The notes below the pieces were generated by a model, which was not told where the DNA came from, searched no databases, and saw only the letters and a list, made by a program, of their open reading frames with translations. A program made the translations under genes and the position numbers. A stretch of DNA of 64,000 nucleotides from Arbacia lixula (Eukaryota > Echinodermata > Echinoidea > Arbacioida > Arbaciidae), in contig OZ022578.1 in NCBI GenBank assembly GCA_963669155.1, forward strand, positions 6,019,999 to 6,083,998, in the 5' to 3' direction. Positions 1 through 13,334 of this stretch are shown in pieces. The stretch's first letter is position 1. Each line of letters starts with the position of its first letter.

Positions 1-294
1 TGGACACGAAAGATCACTTGAATTAGTCGAAAATCAGACGGATTATGGCACACTCACTAGACAAGCCGAAGAAGGAGAAACTTAGAGGATTATGGCAGCC
101 AACATGTACTCTAAAGACAGCATTATGTCGATGAAACTCAATACGGTTTTGTCTACTACAACTACCCGGGATTCGAACTGCGCGACTTCTTGCAAAGGAC
201 ATGAAGGCTTGACCACGACCATATAGCTCTACACACATAAATACACACACGAACAACCCCCACACACATGACATATAACCCCCTCCCTTTCCCT

Positions 295-313
295 TTCTCT
301 CTCTCTTTCTCCA

Positions 314-370
<57 letters not shown>
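295..370. repeat. (CT)n microsatellite
   Basis: About 75 bp of CT repeats with a few TT and CA interruptions. Open frames across it are low complexity. Confidence 0.95.
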
Positions 371-374
<4 letters not shown>

Positions 375-1095
375 CTGTTTGCATCATTTCCATGCAAGCC
401 AGCTGGGGAAGGATACTGTAGGCCTAAAGTAAAATGCACCACAACGGCCCTGAATGAAAGGGTGACGTATGAAAGACGGGAGAAGTTGCGAGTGTGGGCG
501 AATTTACATTAAATGGTAGATTTCTGTGAGAAGAAATTGCCCCAAGTAGAATGCATAAATATTTTCTTTACAACGAAACAGTTAATTGGGAATCATGTCG
601 ATGCCCGCAGTGTCTCATGACATGTTCATTTGGGAGATATTGACTGTGTTTATACCATGGTACAAACACTACCCCCTTTCCGCCATGTAAATCACGCTAG
701 AGTTGTGGGCCCCTTAGACAGCTTCATAGCAACATGTCGCAGCGTACTGATGGATAGCCTGCGAGACCAGGCGCTTTTTATTGCCAACAGGAATTCGGAA
801 GATTTACCGCCTTGTCCCATTTCTAACCACAACAAGTCATCTGGAACCTCTTGTTGCTGGTTAATAGTTCGAAAAATATATATCCAACCCACCAGGAGAG
901 AGGTGTGGAAATACGAGACGCTTGATCGATGTTGAATATAAACACTTTATGTTAACAGATTCTATCACTTGCTGTGGTAGGCTTGGTAGATATATGTTTG
1001 GACTTTGAGGCATAGAAGAAATTTCGACACAAGCATATATATAGTTAAGCATAGAGGGGTGGAGATGAGAGAGGTGGAATGAATCACACAAGAAG
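371..1095. other. No recognisable feature
   Basis: Mixed-composition DNA with short frames on both strands (for example 630-935) that show no family resemblance. Confidence 0.6.
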
Positions 1096-1122
1096 GGGTT
1101 AGGGTTAGGGTTAGGGTTAGGG
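1096..1122. repeat. Interstitial telomere-like repeat, (TTAGGG)4
   Basis: Four exact TTAGGG units (1099-1122) are preceded by ggg. The motif is the animal telomere repeat. Four units in the middle of unique sequence is a typical interstitial telomeric sequence, compatible with a metazoan genome. Confidence 0.9.
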
Positions 1123-1943
1123 TGGGGATAATTGTAACGTTCGTCAAGAACAAATTTGGCAAAGGACGTATTGATAACTGCTTTTAATTAAGACTGAATT
1201 AAATCATTCGTATGGCTCTGCTTTGTTGGTTATACCGCGTGCAAAATACGAGATTCAGTTAGTTATTTAGTCTTTTTTTTAACAGGGTAGCTTCATCAGT
1301 GAGCTTGCACTGTTCTCCCTGGAGTGTCTGTTTATATAAAATACAACAATACATAATAACATGAGCCTAAATTACACAAACAAATGCTTATAAAATATGA
1401 CAAGGCTGTAAACCAAAATTCAACAACAACAAAAAATCCAACAAAATATCAACTGATGTAAAACAACGAAAGAAAGAGGGAGACCAATGCCTCTACATGC
1501 AAGTGAAACCTCATTGCTAATTGCAAATTGGTAACTTAAAAACATATGATTGATCTTTGAAAGTTATACCATGTGATAATGTATTAGCTTTGGAAATTTC
1601 AAGTCGAAAAAGTGCAATATTATGTTTTTTTGTGCAATGCCAGAAAAGTGCTTACTGTATGGGTGACATGTGTTAGAGATGGTGAAGGAGTATGATTTTG
1701 TCACGTTTTAAATGCATTTTCACAGGTTGTGGATGGCTTACATTATTAGTATCTTTCCCATCCTGAAACAAACGCGAATCTGAAAAATTCACGTCAGTGT
1801 CTGGAGGAGCAACTAGTACAAGATTCGATATTGGGGAAATCGTGGAGTAATTGTGATTGACAGTTTTTGCGTTACTCCGGACTGCGTGTGCCATCTTCGA
1901 TTTCACACTCGAACGGGCATAGGGCCTTGCGTAGTACTGCGAA

Positions 1944-2033
1944 GTTCCCACTGTCATGCGAGGAGACAAGAATGCCATGATGGACCTTTCGTAGATAATC
2001 TTTGAATGTGCGTGATCACATGACAGTGGGAAC
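1944..2033. repeat. Inverted repeat, perfect 15-bp arms
   Basis: gttcccactgtcatg (1944-1958) and catgacagtgggaac (2019-2033) are exact complements across a 60-bp loop. Pairing extends by 'cgaa' with one bulged base. It could be the remnant of a small foldback element. Confidence 0.75.
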
Positions 2034-2428
2034 ATTCGAGCCGTGCACTAAGGTACTCGGCAGAGGGTCGCAGAACGAGGGAAGATCGTAGCGTAACGTG
2101 CTGGTCTTATCCAAAGTTAACATGGCTAATGCCCATCACCACGAAGTAGATGTACTAGATGTGATCTGTCGTGCTGTGTTATGATCTGATGCGATTCATT
2201 GTATTGGTTTTTGCTAATTGGTTAATCTTCCAACAATATTAATATACGATCAACACAATTTTCACGACTTCCTTTAATACATGAAAGAGATCATTAACAC
2301 TACTCCATGATTTGCGCCACGATTCAAATTGGCACGAATCGTGATAGGGGGCACATTCACGAATCATGGTAATAGATTGGGTTTATCACTCGAGGGGTAT
2401 CCAGAACTTAGGGCCTCCTGCCCCCCTT

Positions 2429-2430
<2 letters not shown>

Positions 2431-2466
<36 letters not shown>
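2431..2466. repeat. (CT)n microsatellite
   Basis: Pure CT run following a C-rich stretch. Confidence 0.95.
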
Positions 2467-2469
<3 letters not shown>

Positions 2470-4319
2470 CTCTTCTTCTTTTCCTATACCGCGATTTATT
2501 TCCATCTTCTTATGTATACCATCCCAAGTCACGAATGCTTAACTAAATGATGGGCAAATGGATCGCAGTTCGTTAATTGTAAGAAAGGACCACATCATGT
2601 ATCCAAACATGCATTAAAAGCGCAGCAGCGCTAGGTTGTTTGAGAATTTGTTTGAAGGTAAAGACATTACCAAATTAAGGTATACAAATATTAAGCATGT
2701 GCACTTTTTCTATTATAACGATATCTCCCAAGCCTAGTAGAAGAACTTTACAGTCGGTCTCCCCTGTGTGACGAAATGGGTACAAGCTCCCGCTCAGTGC
2801 GCACACAGCGTTACCCGAAACCCACTATTGATTGAAAATGTATCATGGATGTTCGGATTGGAAATAACTCAACGTTTTCATTAAGGTCAATCACGCTAAT
2901 GGAGTCGGGTCTACACCGGAGCTATTTCGAAGCTTTAGGGTGTGATTGCACCCTCATCGGTTATTATGTTACACAATTAAACACCAATTTATATGATTGG
3001 TGCATAGACACTCGTAAGTATTAACCGGTATAGTTGCTACTTAGAACAGGTCTGTACTTAATGTCGATAGTGTGGTGTTCCATGTCAAAACGGCTCTCCT
3101 TTTCTTGTTATATTTCATTTCTTCGTTTAGAGTTTACATGTAGGAGAAATAACGCCCATATTTTCCACTTACCCAGAAGAAACATGAAATATAAATCCTC
3201 TCTGAAAATTTCGACAAGACTAGTACTCTAGAACTTTCGCAGCGTATAATATTTATCTGGTAAAGTTTAACTAGGCCCTCAACGAAATACTAATTGTCAC
3301 CAACCAGACAATGAAGCGTTCCTCAAACTTTAGCTGTTTTCCCCTCGAGAACGCGGTCAAACCTCTTGCGCCTTGTTTTCGACAAGAACTTGTAATGTGC
3401 GTCATTGTACACGTCACTTGTTGCTCTCCTAGATGTGGCTTAGCTGAGTAACCCAGAAGAGACTCGAACACTGAGTATCGAGTGTCATTTCGAATTAATT
3501 ACCAACTATTTTACGATTTAACTTTTGTTCATATGAACGCGCTGGACTTGATATGCATTTCAAAGAAATTCATTGGCAAATTACCTTTGTTTTATTGGAT
3601 ATCCTATTTTAAGATTTTTCTTATCCTTGTCATTAGATTTTTCTTCTCCGTCATCGTTTTTCTTTATCCTTTCCTCAACCCATCCATTTTTATCTTTCCT
3701 AAAACTATAAATGATGTTATCTTCGAACAAATATGGGGAAAATGGTAGCGCTTTATATATCAGCCACCATCGCGTTAAGCCGGGATAAAGTCCACATATA
3801 TATCCCTGTTTGGATGTCTTTTCATATATTTTCAATGTAAGACGTTTGCTGAACTTCGATAAAATGTGTTTTGAGTTATCGCGTCGGCATGATTCAGACG
3901 AACGGACAGAAGGACATCGCAGAGTGATAATACCATTAATGAAAACATATGCATGTTTTGTAACTAGGCATTTATTGTCCCATTAGCCTATATAATGTAT
4001 ATCACTGATTTCTTTCAAGGACCAGTCGACAAGCAATCCGAACCTTCGGGGAAATCGGGATACCACACTGTTCAGCGAGCTTCGCTTGGTCAAGTATATT
4101 GCACGTGAACATGCGGTTCACCATGTAAAAGATAATCTATTACGTGAAACCTTTGCTATGAACCAAAGGGATATGTAAGCAGACATTCAATTTTGAAGCA
4201 TTGACACACATATCCTAGTACCAGACGATGTGAGTTTATGCCATGATACCTTACACGGTCTGTCACGTACCATGCAATAAAACAATGGTTTATGCAAGAG
4301 GTAAGAGAAGGGACAGTGA

Positions 4320-4374
4320 GAAAGAGGGAGAGAGAGAGAGAGAGAGAGATAGATGTATACACAGGCTTGTGTGC

Positions 4375-4425
<51 letters not shown>

Positions 4426-4445
4426 TGTGTGTGTGTGTGTGTGTG
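4320..4445. repeat. Compound (GA)n-(GT)n microsatellite
   Basis: A GA run (to 4349), a 20-bp unique spacer, then about 75 bp of GT with two interruptions (gc, ttt). Confidence 0.95.
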
Positions 4446-6037
4446 CGGAAAGCCAGGGATGGTTTTACATGCTGCGATTAAACCGCATAGATAGAGGAGC
4501 TCCCAGAAGGTATCAATCTTTTACCTCATTGGGCTTTAAAAATGGGTTTTTATTTTCGAATTCGACTAATGCAGACGGTATGGAATGACAACGAGCTTTG
4601 AAATGAAAACTGATTGTATTTTGACTTTGGTATCTTTAGATAGCTTATTTGCAGCACATTACACTAGTTTTCATTTTCTGTTAAAAGACAAATGATAAAA
4701 CTAAATGATTAAACAAAGTACGAGAGTTAGTGAAATGTTGATCCTCGATATCGTTTAAACTCTTTAATGATGATGATCTGGAAGAAGATCGCCAATCCCA
4801 CACATACTAGGCTCTGTCTCCTGACGTCACGACACGTATAGTCGACTGCAAAACCACATATAACTACGTATGAAAACACTTATTTTCCACCTGTCATAGA
4901 CGATATCTAAGGCTGCTACTTAAATCCAGCTGAAATGTTAGCAGTATACAGTTGTGGGATGCCATCTTTTTTGGATGCAATTTAAACCACAAATTCACAT
5001 TGATATCCACAGAATAATCGTTTAGATCGTGTGTGTCAAATAATGAATTTGAGCAACGATATCCATTTTGTATATCACACATGCCAAGCGAGAATACGAA
5101 ATCGAGTATTTTACATAATCTATTTAGAATGCATCCATACGTATTTCGTCACCGTTGTAACTGACATTTCTTTACCTGCTTCGCACAAGTCATGTTGAGC
5201 TGTTTACGAAGTCAACCATGTTATGTGCATACGTTCGTTTTTGTTGTTTTTGTACAAATCTTGAACAAGCATTGGGATTATCATTGATTTTTTTTTGATA
5301 CAGGTTTGCCCTCGAGCAATAAATGTGGGTAAAATGATGAATTAGGGATGGAATGTGACATGTACATTAGGTTTTCATTGAATAGTATTTGTGTGATCGA
5401 CGACTTCTTCCAGGAAGATACGTCTCTCATACTTGATTCTAATTATTTTCTCTTATCAAGTTTGAGATGAAAATGAAAATAAATGTGATGTGCTGCACAT
5501 AAGCTTTATTAACGATACCCAATAACACAGAAGAGAAAACATCAATTAATGTGTACTATAACAACTTTTATTAGTAAAGCGAAACATTAAACATGAAATA
5601 GAAGCCTTTGCTAATCTAATCATTCATGTAAAAGTGACATATGTTTCATGAAGGCATTCATGTACATGAATCGATACAGCTGGAGGACTGATGTTCGGGT
5701 TGTTCGTCCGATTTGCTTGAAACGCCATACCTGTACGTAATTCAGGAATTCAATGACCTGTGTAAGATTAATGTTAATTCGGACCGAGCTGACAAATCAA
5801 ATATCGATGTGCATTACAAATATGAAAAATCATACTTCTTCACACTTTATTCAAATCCCATAATCCAATTCCACCCAAACAAGGTGGAAAACCAAAACCA
5901 AAACATTTTATTAGCATCTACACGTACGCAATCTTTCTGTTTTGTTTTCGCTACAAATACACTTGAAATCTAACATTGCTTCTGACACAGGTTGTGACAC
6001 CTATCTTATCCCAAGAATTCATTTTAGAGTCCAGTAA

Positions 6038-6163
6038 GGTGCACCCATTCCACTTCTAACTGGGAGGAGAGCAGCTATGTGAAGTAAGTGCCACGGATGG
6101 GTTTGAACCTGGGACCTCAAGATCTTCAATCACGGCTAGCAACCACTACACCATGACACGTCC
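6038..6163 (-). mobile_element. tRNA-derived SINE, family 1, copy a
   Basis: On the minus strand the head carries a polymerase III promoter. The A box is TGGTGTAGTGG (complement of 6143-6153) and the B box is GGTTCAAACCC (complement of 6099-6109), at normal tRNA spacing. The head is followed by a body containing agctgctctcctccc. The body matches the two longer family members at 19695 and 42175. The copy is truncated in the tail. Confidence 0.75.
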
Positions 6164-9100
6164 ACAAAGTATGGCTGATATATATAAATACCTGCTACAA
6201 TCACCTGCATGGCGGAATGAAAATGATACAACATACATCTTACCATTTGGAATTCGCCTATATTTGGACATTGGTGTCTCGACGCAGAACTGTGACAAGC
6301 CTCCATCTTTGGGCATGTTGAATATGCCATTCCTTATATCAGTCCTGGCTTACTAAACCTCACCTTCCTATATTCCATCCATTATGAAGGATAGAGTATG
6401 GAATCAGAACTCGTCTTGTGGCACTCATGTAGATCGTAGTTTTATAGATCTGTACCCGGCTTGTACGCAAGTGTTATATTTTTAGTATTCCCCCGCCGTG
6501 TTCTGACACATAGCCATGCATATCAAGTAGTCCACTCGATGTGGCCCCGTCCAAGAGAGTGAATGCACGTTCAGTTATTGACATGTCGTTTTCTGCACCT
6601 GTGTCTGATAGCAGCCTTCCCCCTCCCTGTGCGACGGACATGGGGTGACTCCAGGTTGGCATGGGTGACATCGCTGCTTAAAATATCAAATACCCGAAGG
6701 CTAGCGAGGCAATTCAATCCTGCATTGACACGACGAGGGGAACACGTAGGAGAATTCTTTCCATAATGTAACGCTATTCTTCGCAACTATCGTCAAAGTC
6801 CTGCATCCGTAATACGAGTGGCAAGTATTAGCACCTTAATTGGAATGAAAGAAAGTTTAACTAAGATAGTGCCGAAAGGTTTTTCCTCGAATTGATGCTA
6901 AATGCACGACAAAAGTGTCATGTTGAGACCACTGGTCATGCTGGTAGGAGGTGGGAGGAGCTTCACACAAAGCTAGTAAAGCTGTCACCTGTGCCGCCAA
7001 AATATATAAACAGGAGACACTTTTGAAATTCCTTATCTCACATTAACACCATCCTCTCAAATTCATAGATTTGACCGGGTATTTTTCCAACATTTGGGAG
7101 AAAAGAATGAAATAAATAAATTAAAGTCTTCATCAGACATGCGCAGAGGAATAGTGTAAAGAGGTAGACCTTCACCAAAGCCGCCTCTGACGCCTTATTC
7201 CTCTGCCCCGAGCTTCACCAGTATATTAATTGTACGAGTCTGCAATGAAAGGTCGATAAAGAGGTGTTTTGAAAGGATCTATTGATTGTGTTTATACTGG
7301 TTGACAGGCCAAGGATACGGGACGTGATAAGACGTATTCATAAGAGTTCATCACACCTTTTCCACAATAAGCGGGTAAAATAAGCGTTACTTAAATCTAC
7401 AATTTTTTTAGTCATTTGCACTTTAACGCCAACGCATTCAATTGATTGTTCGCTGTTCATTCCAAATGCCAAGTAAATGGAGAGAATAATTGGCATCATT
7501 TGGAGCAATTAGAAAAGTGCACTAACCCATCGATTGCTTCTATAGTTGAAAAGATGAAGTCATCGATAAATATTATCATTGGAATCTGGTTTGTGAGCCC
7601 TATAGTTAAACGTGTATTTGCGTGTTGTATGAAGGATGGCGCAATTCGTGTCATTTGGGGACACTGTGTTCAATATTCAGGGCCTTGTTCAAATAGAGTT
7701 TAATATGACAAATTTTCTACATTAGCTCCTACACATTCGAGCACTATCAGCAATTGCAGCCTTCATTGAACATTGCTTACATATATATACTCTACATATA
7801 TATATCGAAAGATGTTGTTGCGAAATGTATAGGGAAAACACATCAAGCTCAGGAGTGAGGTTACAATACGAAGAAGAAGGGAAATGTAAAATGAGAATGA
7901 AATATCAAGGGAGAGGGGCGAAAGAGAAATGAAGTAAGTGTTCATATTTTTATTTAATCTAAATTTGCACCACCCCATTACACATTTGACGGAGCACGGT
8001 ATTATGGCCTTAAAGGATGAGAGCTTTAGGCAACTAAAACAGTATGTTTATTTTTACCTCATCCATCTATGAAGATTAAGGAATTAGAACACAAACTCAC
8101 ATAGCTGATCTGTTTCATGGAAGGACGAATTGGGGTCACCAAATCCGTACACCTATAGGTTTAAGACCACACGGGAATTGTATGTGGAACAAACCTCATG
8201 CCTGTTATGCCGACTTAGCATGCATCAATGTTTGATAACAATTCTCAGACGGATGCCTCATTTTTCAGCATGATGAGACAAAGTCACCTCCCATCCAGTG
8301 GTATGCGCGTGTGCGGCCGTAACCCTTAAGCCATCTGCTATATGCTCTCTAGGAGTCCTTACCATGCAGTTTATTGTTGTGAATATATTTATGCAATTGA
8401 CCTTTTAAAGAAATGGGATAATAAAGAGAAAGTGATGTATGAGTGGAGTCATCTAAGTACACCATATAGCATTTACATTCATTTAGTTTATGTCTTCTTA
8501 TACTATTTATGATCGTGGTTCAACGTCCTAATACCTTTTCTTTCCTTATTCGCCATTCATACCATGCATATCAAATATACCCTGGAATAAAATTTAGTTA
8601 AAATGGAATGAAAGTTAACTTAGTTCCAGCCTTTTACAATAGGAAGTTTACAAATAACATATTATGTTACATTATTAGATTGTCGAACGAGTTTGGTCAA
8701 TTACCGACGAGTTTTCGTAATCAGGGCCATTTACGCCCCTGAATCACTCCTCGAAAACTAAGGAGGAAATATCGGACGTTGAACTACAGGTATATTCCAG
8801 ACAAAGAGTGTACCAATCTGTCAAATGAATGTATCATCTGTGTTATCTTATAAAACCGGTCATTTTCGCGCCCTTCGCTCAACATAGAGCAAAGCGAATT
8901 TAATATCACCGCAAATTTAAAATCACCTTGCTATCTTTAGTAAGCTAGAAGCCCAAGTCTATCGCAATTTTGGAATTACCAGTACTGGCATTCAATTTGT
9001 CCGCGTGTTACATACTGTGGCACGTTGCACAACCGTCGACTTTTTTGGCTTTAATGTTCATAATGATAATGCTTTCTTCGGGGCTCTGTTAATGATTATA

Positions 9101-9338
9101 AAGCATTGGGTGATTGTTTTGTAGTGACAATTATTTCTTAAGCACGAAAATAACATCCGGCAAATAAACTGTAGTTGAGTTGTAGCCTGAAAGTTTTACT
9201 AGCGTGAAAACTGAAAATCACCGGTCATTCAGTATTCAAATTCTGCTAGCGTCATGTAACATACCAACCTGTCTATTACCATGGTTACATGATCATGTTC
9301 GCGTCACTAGGTGCTAGATTATCAATGTTGAGTAAGTG
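6164..9338. other. No gene recognised
   Basis: Unique-looking DNA. Minus-strand frames at 6474-6786 have somewhat protein-like composition but no known match. An imperfect hairpin occurs around 8713-8760. Confidence 0.5.
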
Positions 9339-10002
9339 CAAGGATGTTTAAGCACATGGAGTGCCAGCAGCCATTTAACTCTGCTTCTGGTCATAAAAGA
9401 ATGCTTTTCAAAGATTTTCTTTTTGACCTCCCATGTTAGAAGCCGCCGATTCTCTGGAGGATTTTACGTATAAACAAAATCGGATGCGCAGGAGAATTTG
9501 GGGAATATGCTCACCCCATATACTGGTGCAGTTGTGACATGTAATACCTACTATGCATCTGTAAAGGTTCAATCGAGGAATATTGTTACAATATGGCAAA
9601 AAGGATTTGATATCAAGTTGCAGTACAACAGTTTCAATTTCACAATGTTCCGCATCATATTACATTAAAAAATTGCATGAAACGTTACTTTCAGATATTT
9701 TCCTTTCGGACAAGTAACATGAAAACGTCCCAGCTGCCCCAAGCTAGTATCTTAATCTCAAAACGAATCAAATTTTGTATTAACTAAATAACAAGCACTT
9801 AATGACAAAATTAAAAGTTCAGCAGCGAACGCTGAAATGCATGTATGTATAGGAATGTGTATGACCTATTATATAATCCAGGTAAACGTGACGCAATCGC
9901 GTATGCATCATATTGTTGAGAGCAGCTCCTAGTCGTGAATATTAAGTGGCAGAAACAAACCTTGTTCAAAGGGATGGATATCCATGTGCTTAAACATCCT
10001 CG
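9339..10002. mobile_element. Non-autonomous TIR DNA transposon, copy 1
   Basis: The ends form an inverted repeat: 9341-9360 (aggatgtttaagcacatgga) is the exact reverse complement of 9981-10000. Outermost bases are CAAGG on the left and CCTCG on the right. Flanks carry a likely 7-bp target duplication, GTAAGTG (9332-9338) against GTAAGAG (10003-10009), with one mismatch. A second copy at 47241-47966 aligns through nearly the whole length with small gaps. No transposase-like frame is visible in either copy, so this is a MITE-like, non-autonomous element. The 7-bp duplication would be compatible with P, Dada or hAT-like superfamilies, but I cannot assign one. A GA-rich microsatellite begins about 50 bp to the right. 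Confidence 0.8.
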
Positions 10003-10053
10003 GTAAGAGAAGGCGCAAACGCAGGGAAAAGAGGGAGCAAGTAGTGTGAGTGC

Positions 10054-10258
10054 GGGAGAGAGGGGAGAGAGAGAGAGGAGAAAAGGGGGAGAGAGAGGGT
10101 GGGGGAGGGAGTGACACAGAGATAGATACAGAGACAGAGAGAGACAGAGAGAGAGAGAGAGACAGAGAGGGAGAGATACAGTGAGAGACAGATAGTGAGA
10201 GAGACAGAGGGAGAGAGAAAGAGAGACAGTGAGAGGCACAGAGAGAGAGAGAGAGAGC
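10054..10258. repeat. Imperfect (GA)n / GAGACA microsatellite
   Basis: About 200 bp of purine-rich GA repeats interspersed with gagaca and gataga. It is strongly strand-asymmetric. Minus-strand frames are low-complexity Leu/Ser translations. Confidence 0.95.
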
Positions 10259-13200
10259 ATAACACGAGGGCTTGGGGCATTTGAAGCCAGTTATCATGCT
10301 ATGTACAATTTGAGCGGTGGGATATTTCAGTGTGCGATAATTGAGGGAATGGGGCGAGAACAAAACTGGTGAAAAGCACATACTCTAAAAGGAAAGTTGT
10401 GCTGTTGGAACATTTAGAAATAGGGCGTAATATTTCCTAGGATGGTATATTGAAGACGAAAAGACAAGAAACATGAAGAGAAAGCAACAAAAGTAATCGA
10501 AGGTGAATACAATTTTTAGTGCCATGTATTGTCTATCAGGCAAAGGACGTTTCTAGTATTTTGTATTCTTACCATTTTGGTTAAAGCACTTTCTTCAGTT
10601 TTTGCTTCCTGTTAAATTATATTCTCTTAGATAAATACTACCGGAGAGATTATTTCGAGGGTGTTAGAATCCTAAAAAAGAATGTACACATTATGTCATA
10701 ATGTCAATTGCTAGAGTTGGGGTAACAACAAGGTCCCCAGAGCGCGATTTGAAAACTGGTGCAGCGGAATTCTTTTCCATTAACACGATAATGTCATTGC
10801 TATGTAATTTGGAGGAAAACACAGGTTTCCAAGTCAAACTAATGGACACTGCTTGCATATAATGGCACATGCTGTTTTACGCTTTGACAAATTAAAAGGG
10901 CAAGGAAGTGAAATGGAAACAAAACTTTTCAAAGAAAACATTCGCTTCTAACTAAATGTTAGAGTTGTGTCGCACCAGTAGTAGGTCTACGTGGTTTAAT
11001 TTCGTTCAACTAAGAATGGGGACATGGGAACACTTATGATGTAGGCATTTGCGGTAAAGCCTGTCATTAAGTTCAATATGCCCTCATTTTCAAGATAGCG
11101 ACGAGGCGCATACTCATTACAACTATGGGAAGGTTTAACGCCGTTGACTCTATGTCGACGCACAGAGTGGGGTCGGGGGAAATTACGCCTGTAATTGCCT
11201 CTTCAAAGACGCAGGCGTGTGAGACATTAAAGTCGGAACGAGCAGCACATAGCAACCGCCCACAGAGGAAGAGCAAAAACTCAGCAGGAGTCTGAGGGAA
11301 AAAAATCATAAATGTGCATTATGCATTAACAGTACGAGGAGAAAACAAAAACAAGAAAAATACGTTTATCACATTTACGATTCTACCCCGCTGTTTAAAC
11401 ACTTTCCAATTTCACAAACAGATGTAAAGGTAGGCGAGTCGCGACGTACGCACACTATTGTTCAGATATATCGGCTCTTTCTCTTATGAGCGGTGAAAAA
11501 ACATTGGGAAGGTAACACTGTCAGGCTGAAGCTATAATTGTCAAATGTGTCGGCTTCATTTGAGATAAGCTTCCGTTGCTTTTTAATACACTAAAATCGT
11601 AACAATGAGTATGATTGGATGCAATTCTATATCAACATTTCATATGATTGTAGGCAACAACAACAAAACAGCGCACGTCTGTTCACTGCAAAGGAAGCAC
11701 AATTAGCAGACTTTGGATTGTTGTCATAAGAATTACACATTTTTAAACTTTAGGCATACACCCAGTAGTAGTAAGGATAGCGTGCTCCATACTGTAAATG
11801 AATGAAAAACAAGTCAGATAGAGTAAAATAGTAGTAAATCTTTAAGCTGAAAATAAGATTTGCAGTGTTCGATCACAGAAACTAAGAGGAAGAAGAGGAG
11901 TGAACGAATCGAGTTCACCTATTCAATATGTAGCTACTAATACATACATATCACTGGCTAATGTATCACACACAAAATGAAGATTTTTTGAAGGGGAGAC
12001 ACTAGCTACTTTCCCATCAATTCTCATGTTTTCCACATCACGCTTCCTCTACAACATGCCAGGAGTGACATTAATATAGGCCTACATGCATGACATGAGT
12101 TTGATTTGCGGTGGAAATAGGGATATTATTTGCATATGAACGCGAATAAACTCACTAGGGGTGGGTTTCAAATGATCCAATCCATGATACTAGTAAAAAA
12201 TACGCTTAGGTAGGATGAAGTGTTCATCATACATTGATCCCAAACATGTCACTCTAACACTCTAATATGTTCCTTCATGAATTGGAAGACATAACAAAAA
12301 ATGAGTCACATTTTTGTCTTTATCTCTGTATTAGAATTTGGTACCAGTACAGGGCACAGGACTTTGCACGTGTATTGCTAATCTCTGAAATACCTGTTGC
12401 TTGGCATTTCCAACTTTCATCTGTAGCTGAATTACGTTATCGTACTAAACTCAAATTAGTAGTATTCATATATTTATACAATATATATGCACGTTTTATA
12501 TCTTTTATAGCATCCGCTAAATACCCTTGATTCCCCCTTCCCACACCCGTGTTTGACGATATAGCTGCAAGATGTTTACCGCAAATATACAACGGCTCAT
12601 CGAAAACGCGTAACTGTACCCGAAGGCATACTTGTGATGGACAAACATTGTTTTTGCGTCGCAAGTAGTGTTTTCGAGATTTTTCTCCGCAAATGTGTTC
12701 TATCAGCAGAGAGCCCGTTAAAGGAAGTTCTTCTGCTGGACAAGGAGGCACAGGTCGAAGCCATGCTAGCTTTGTATGACGGTTATCATTGAATGCCTTG
12801 CTAGCATTGATGAATATGCTTGTTACAGAAATCGCGCGGAAAATCCACTAGCAATGACTATGCTTAATCAGCTTAGTGCAGGATGTCATATTCATCAAAG
12901 ATATTGCTCTGGTTTAAATCGATCCTTTTTTATACATCAATTCTGCCTATGTAGGAACCAAAGCCTGGCGTTCTCCAGACATTAATGTGACACTGGAGTT
13001 TCATGTTGTACGCTTCAAGGTATACATATAAAGCGCAAATAGGTCTCATTAACAATGCGCCGATACCATTATGTAGTCAACGTTAAAATTGAGATACACA
13101 ATGAATATTTTTATTTGATATTTGAAGATGGTAACTTCTGACAAAGTGTTGGTATAATGGGGAGAACTCTTTGACTGTTGCAAGTAGATCCTGGGTTGTA

Positions 13201-13334
13201 GGTCGGTCCGGAGATGACACCCTAGGACAAGGTCTTTGAACTGGGGTGTATAAATGGGTACATGGCAGAAATGAACATTCTTGACATAATTCGACCGACT
13301 AGCTTCTAATGTCTTATACAGGCTTGTAGCTAAC
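10259..13334. other. No gene recognised
   Basis: Apart from the SINE fragment at 11749, nothing is identifiable. Two minus-strand frames (11073-11309, 12437-12751) are unassigned and probably chance. Confidence 0.5.
11749..11820 (-). mobile_element. SINE family 2 fragment (no tRNA head)
   Basis: The plus strand reads tttaggcatacacccagtag, then gtgctccatactgtaaatga and atgaaaaacaagtcagata. It aligns with 48085-48150 at high similarity. The tRNA-like head is missing, so this is a truncated copy or an older element sharing the same tail. Confidence 0.6.

Larger units (their letters stand above)
1123..6037. other. No gene recognised
   Basis: AT-rich, apparently unique DNA. It contains the 1944 inverted repeat and the microsatellites at 2431 and 4320. 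Frames near 3482-3835 are T/A-rich and look non-coding. No splice-supported exon was found. Confidence 0.55.

Noticed and set aside
6474..6786. Overlapping minus-strand frames with moderately protein-like composition
   Set aside because: Two competing frames, no identified homology and no splice-site logic. Not enough to call an exon.
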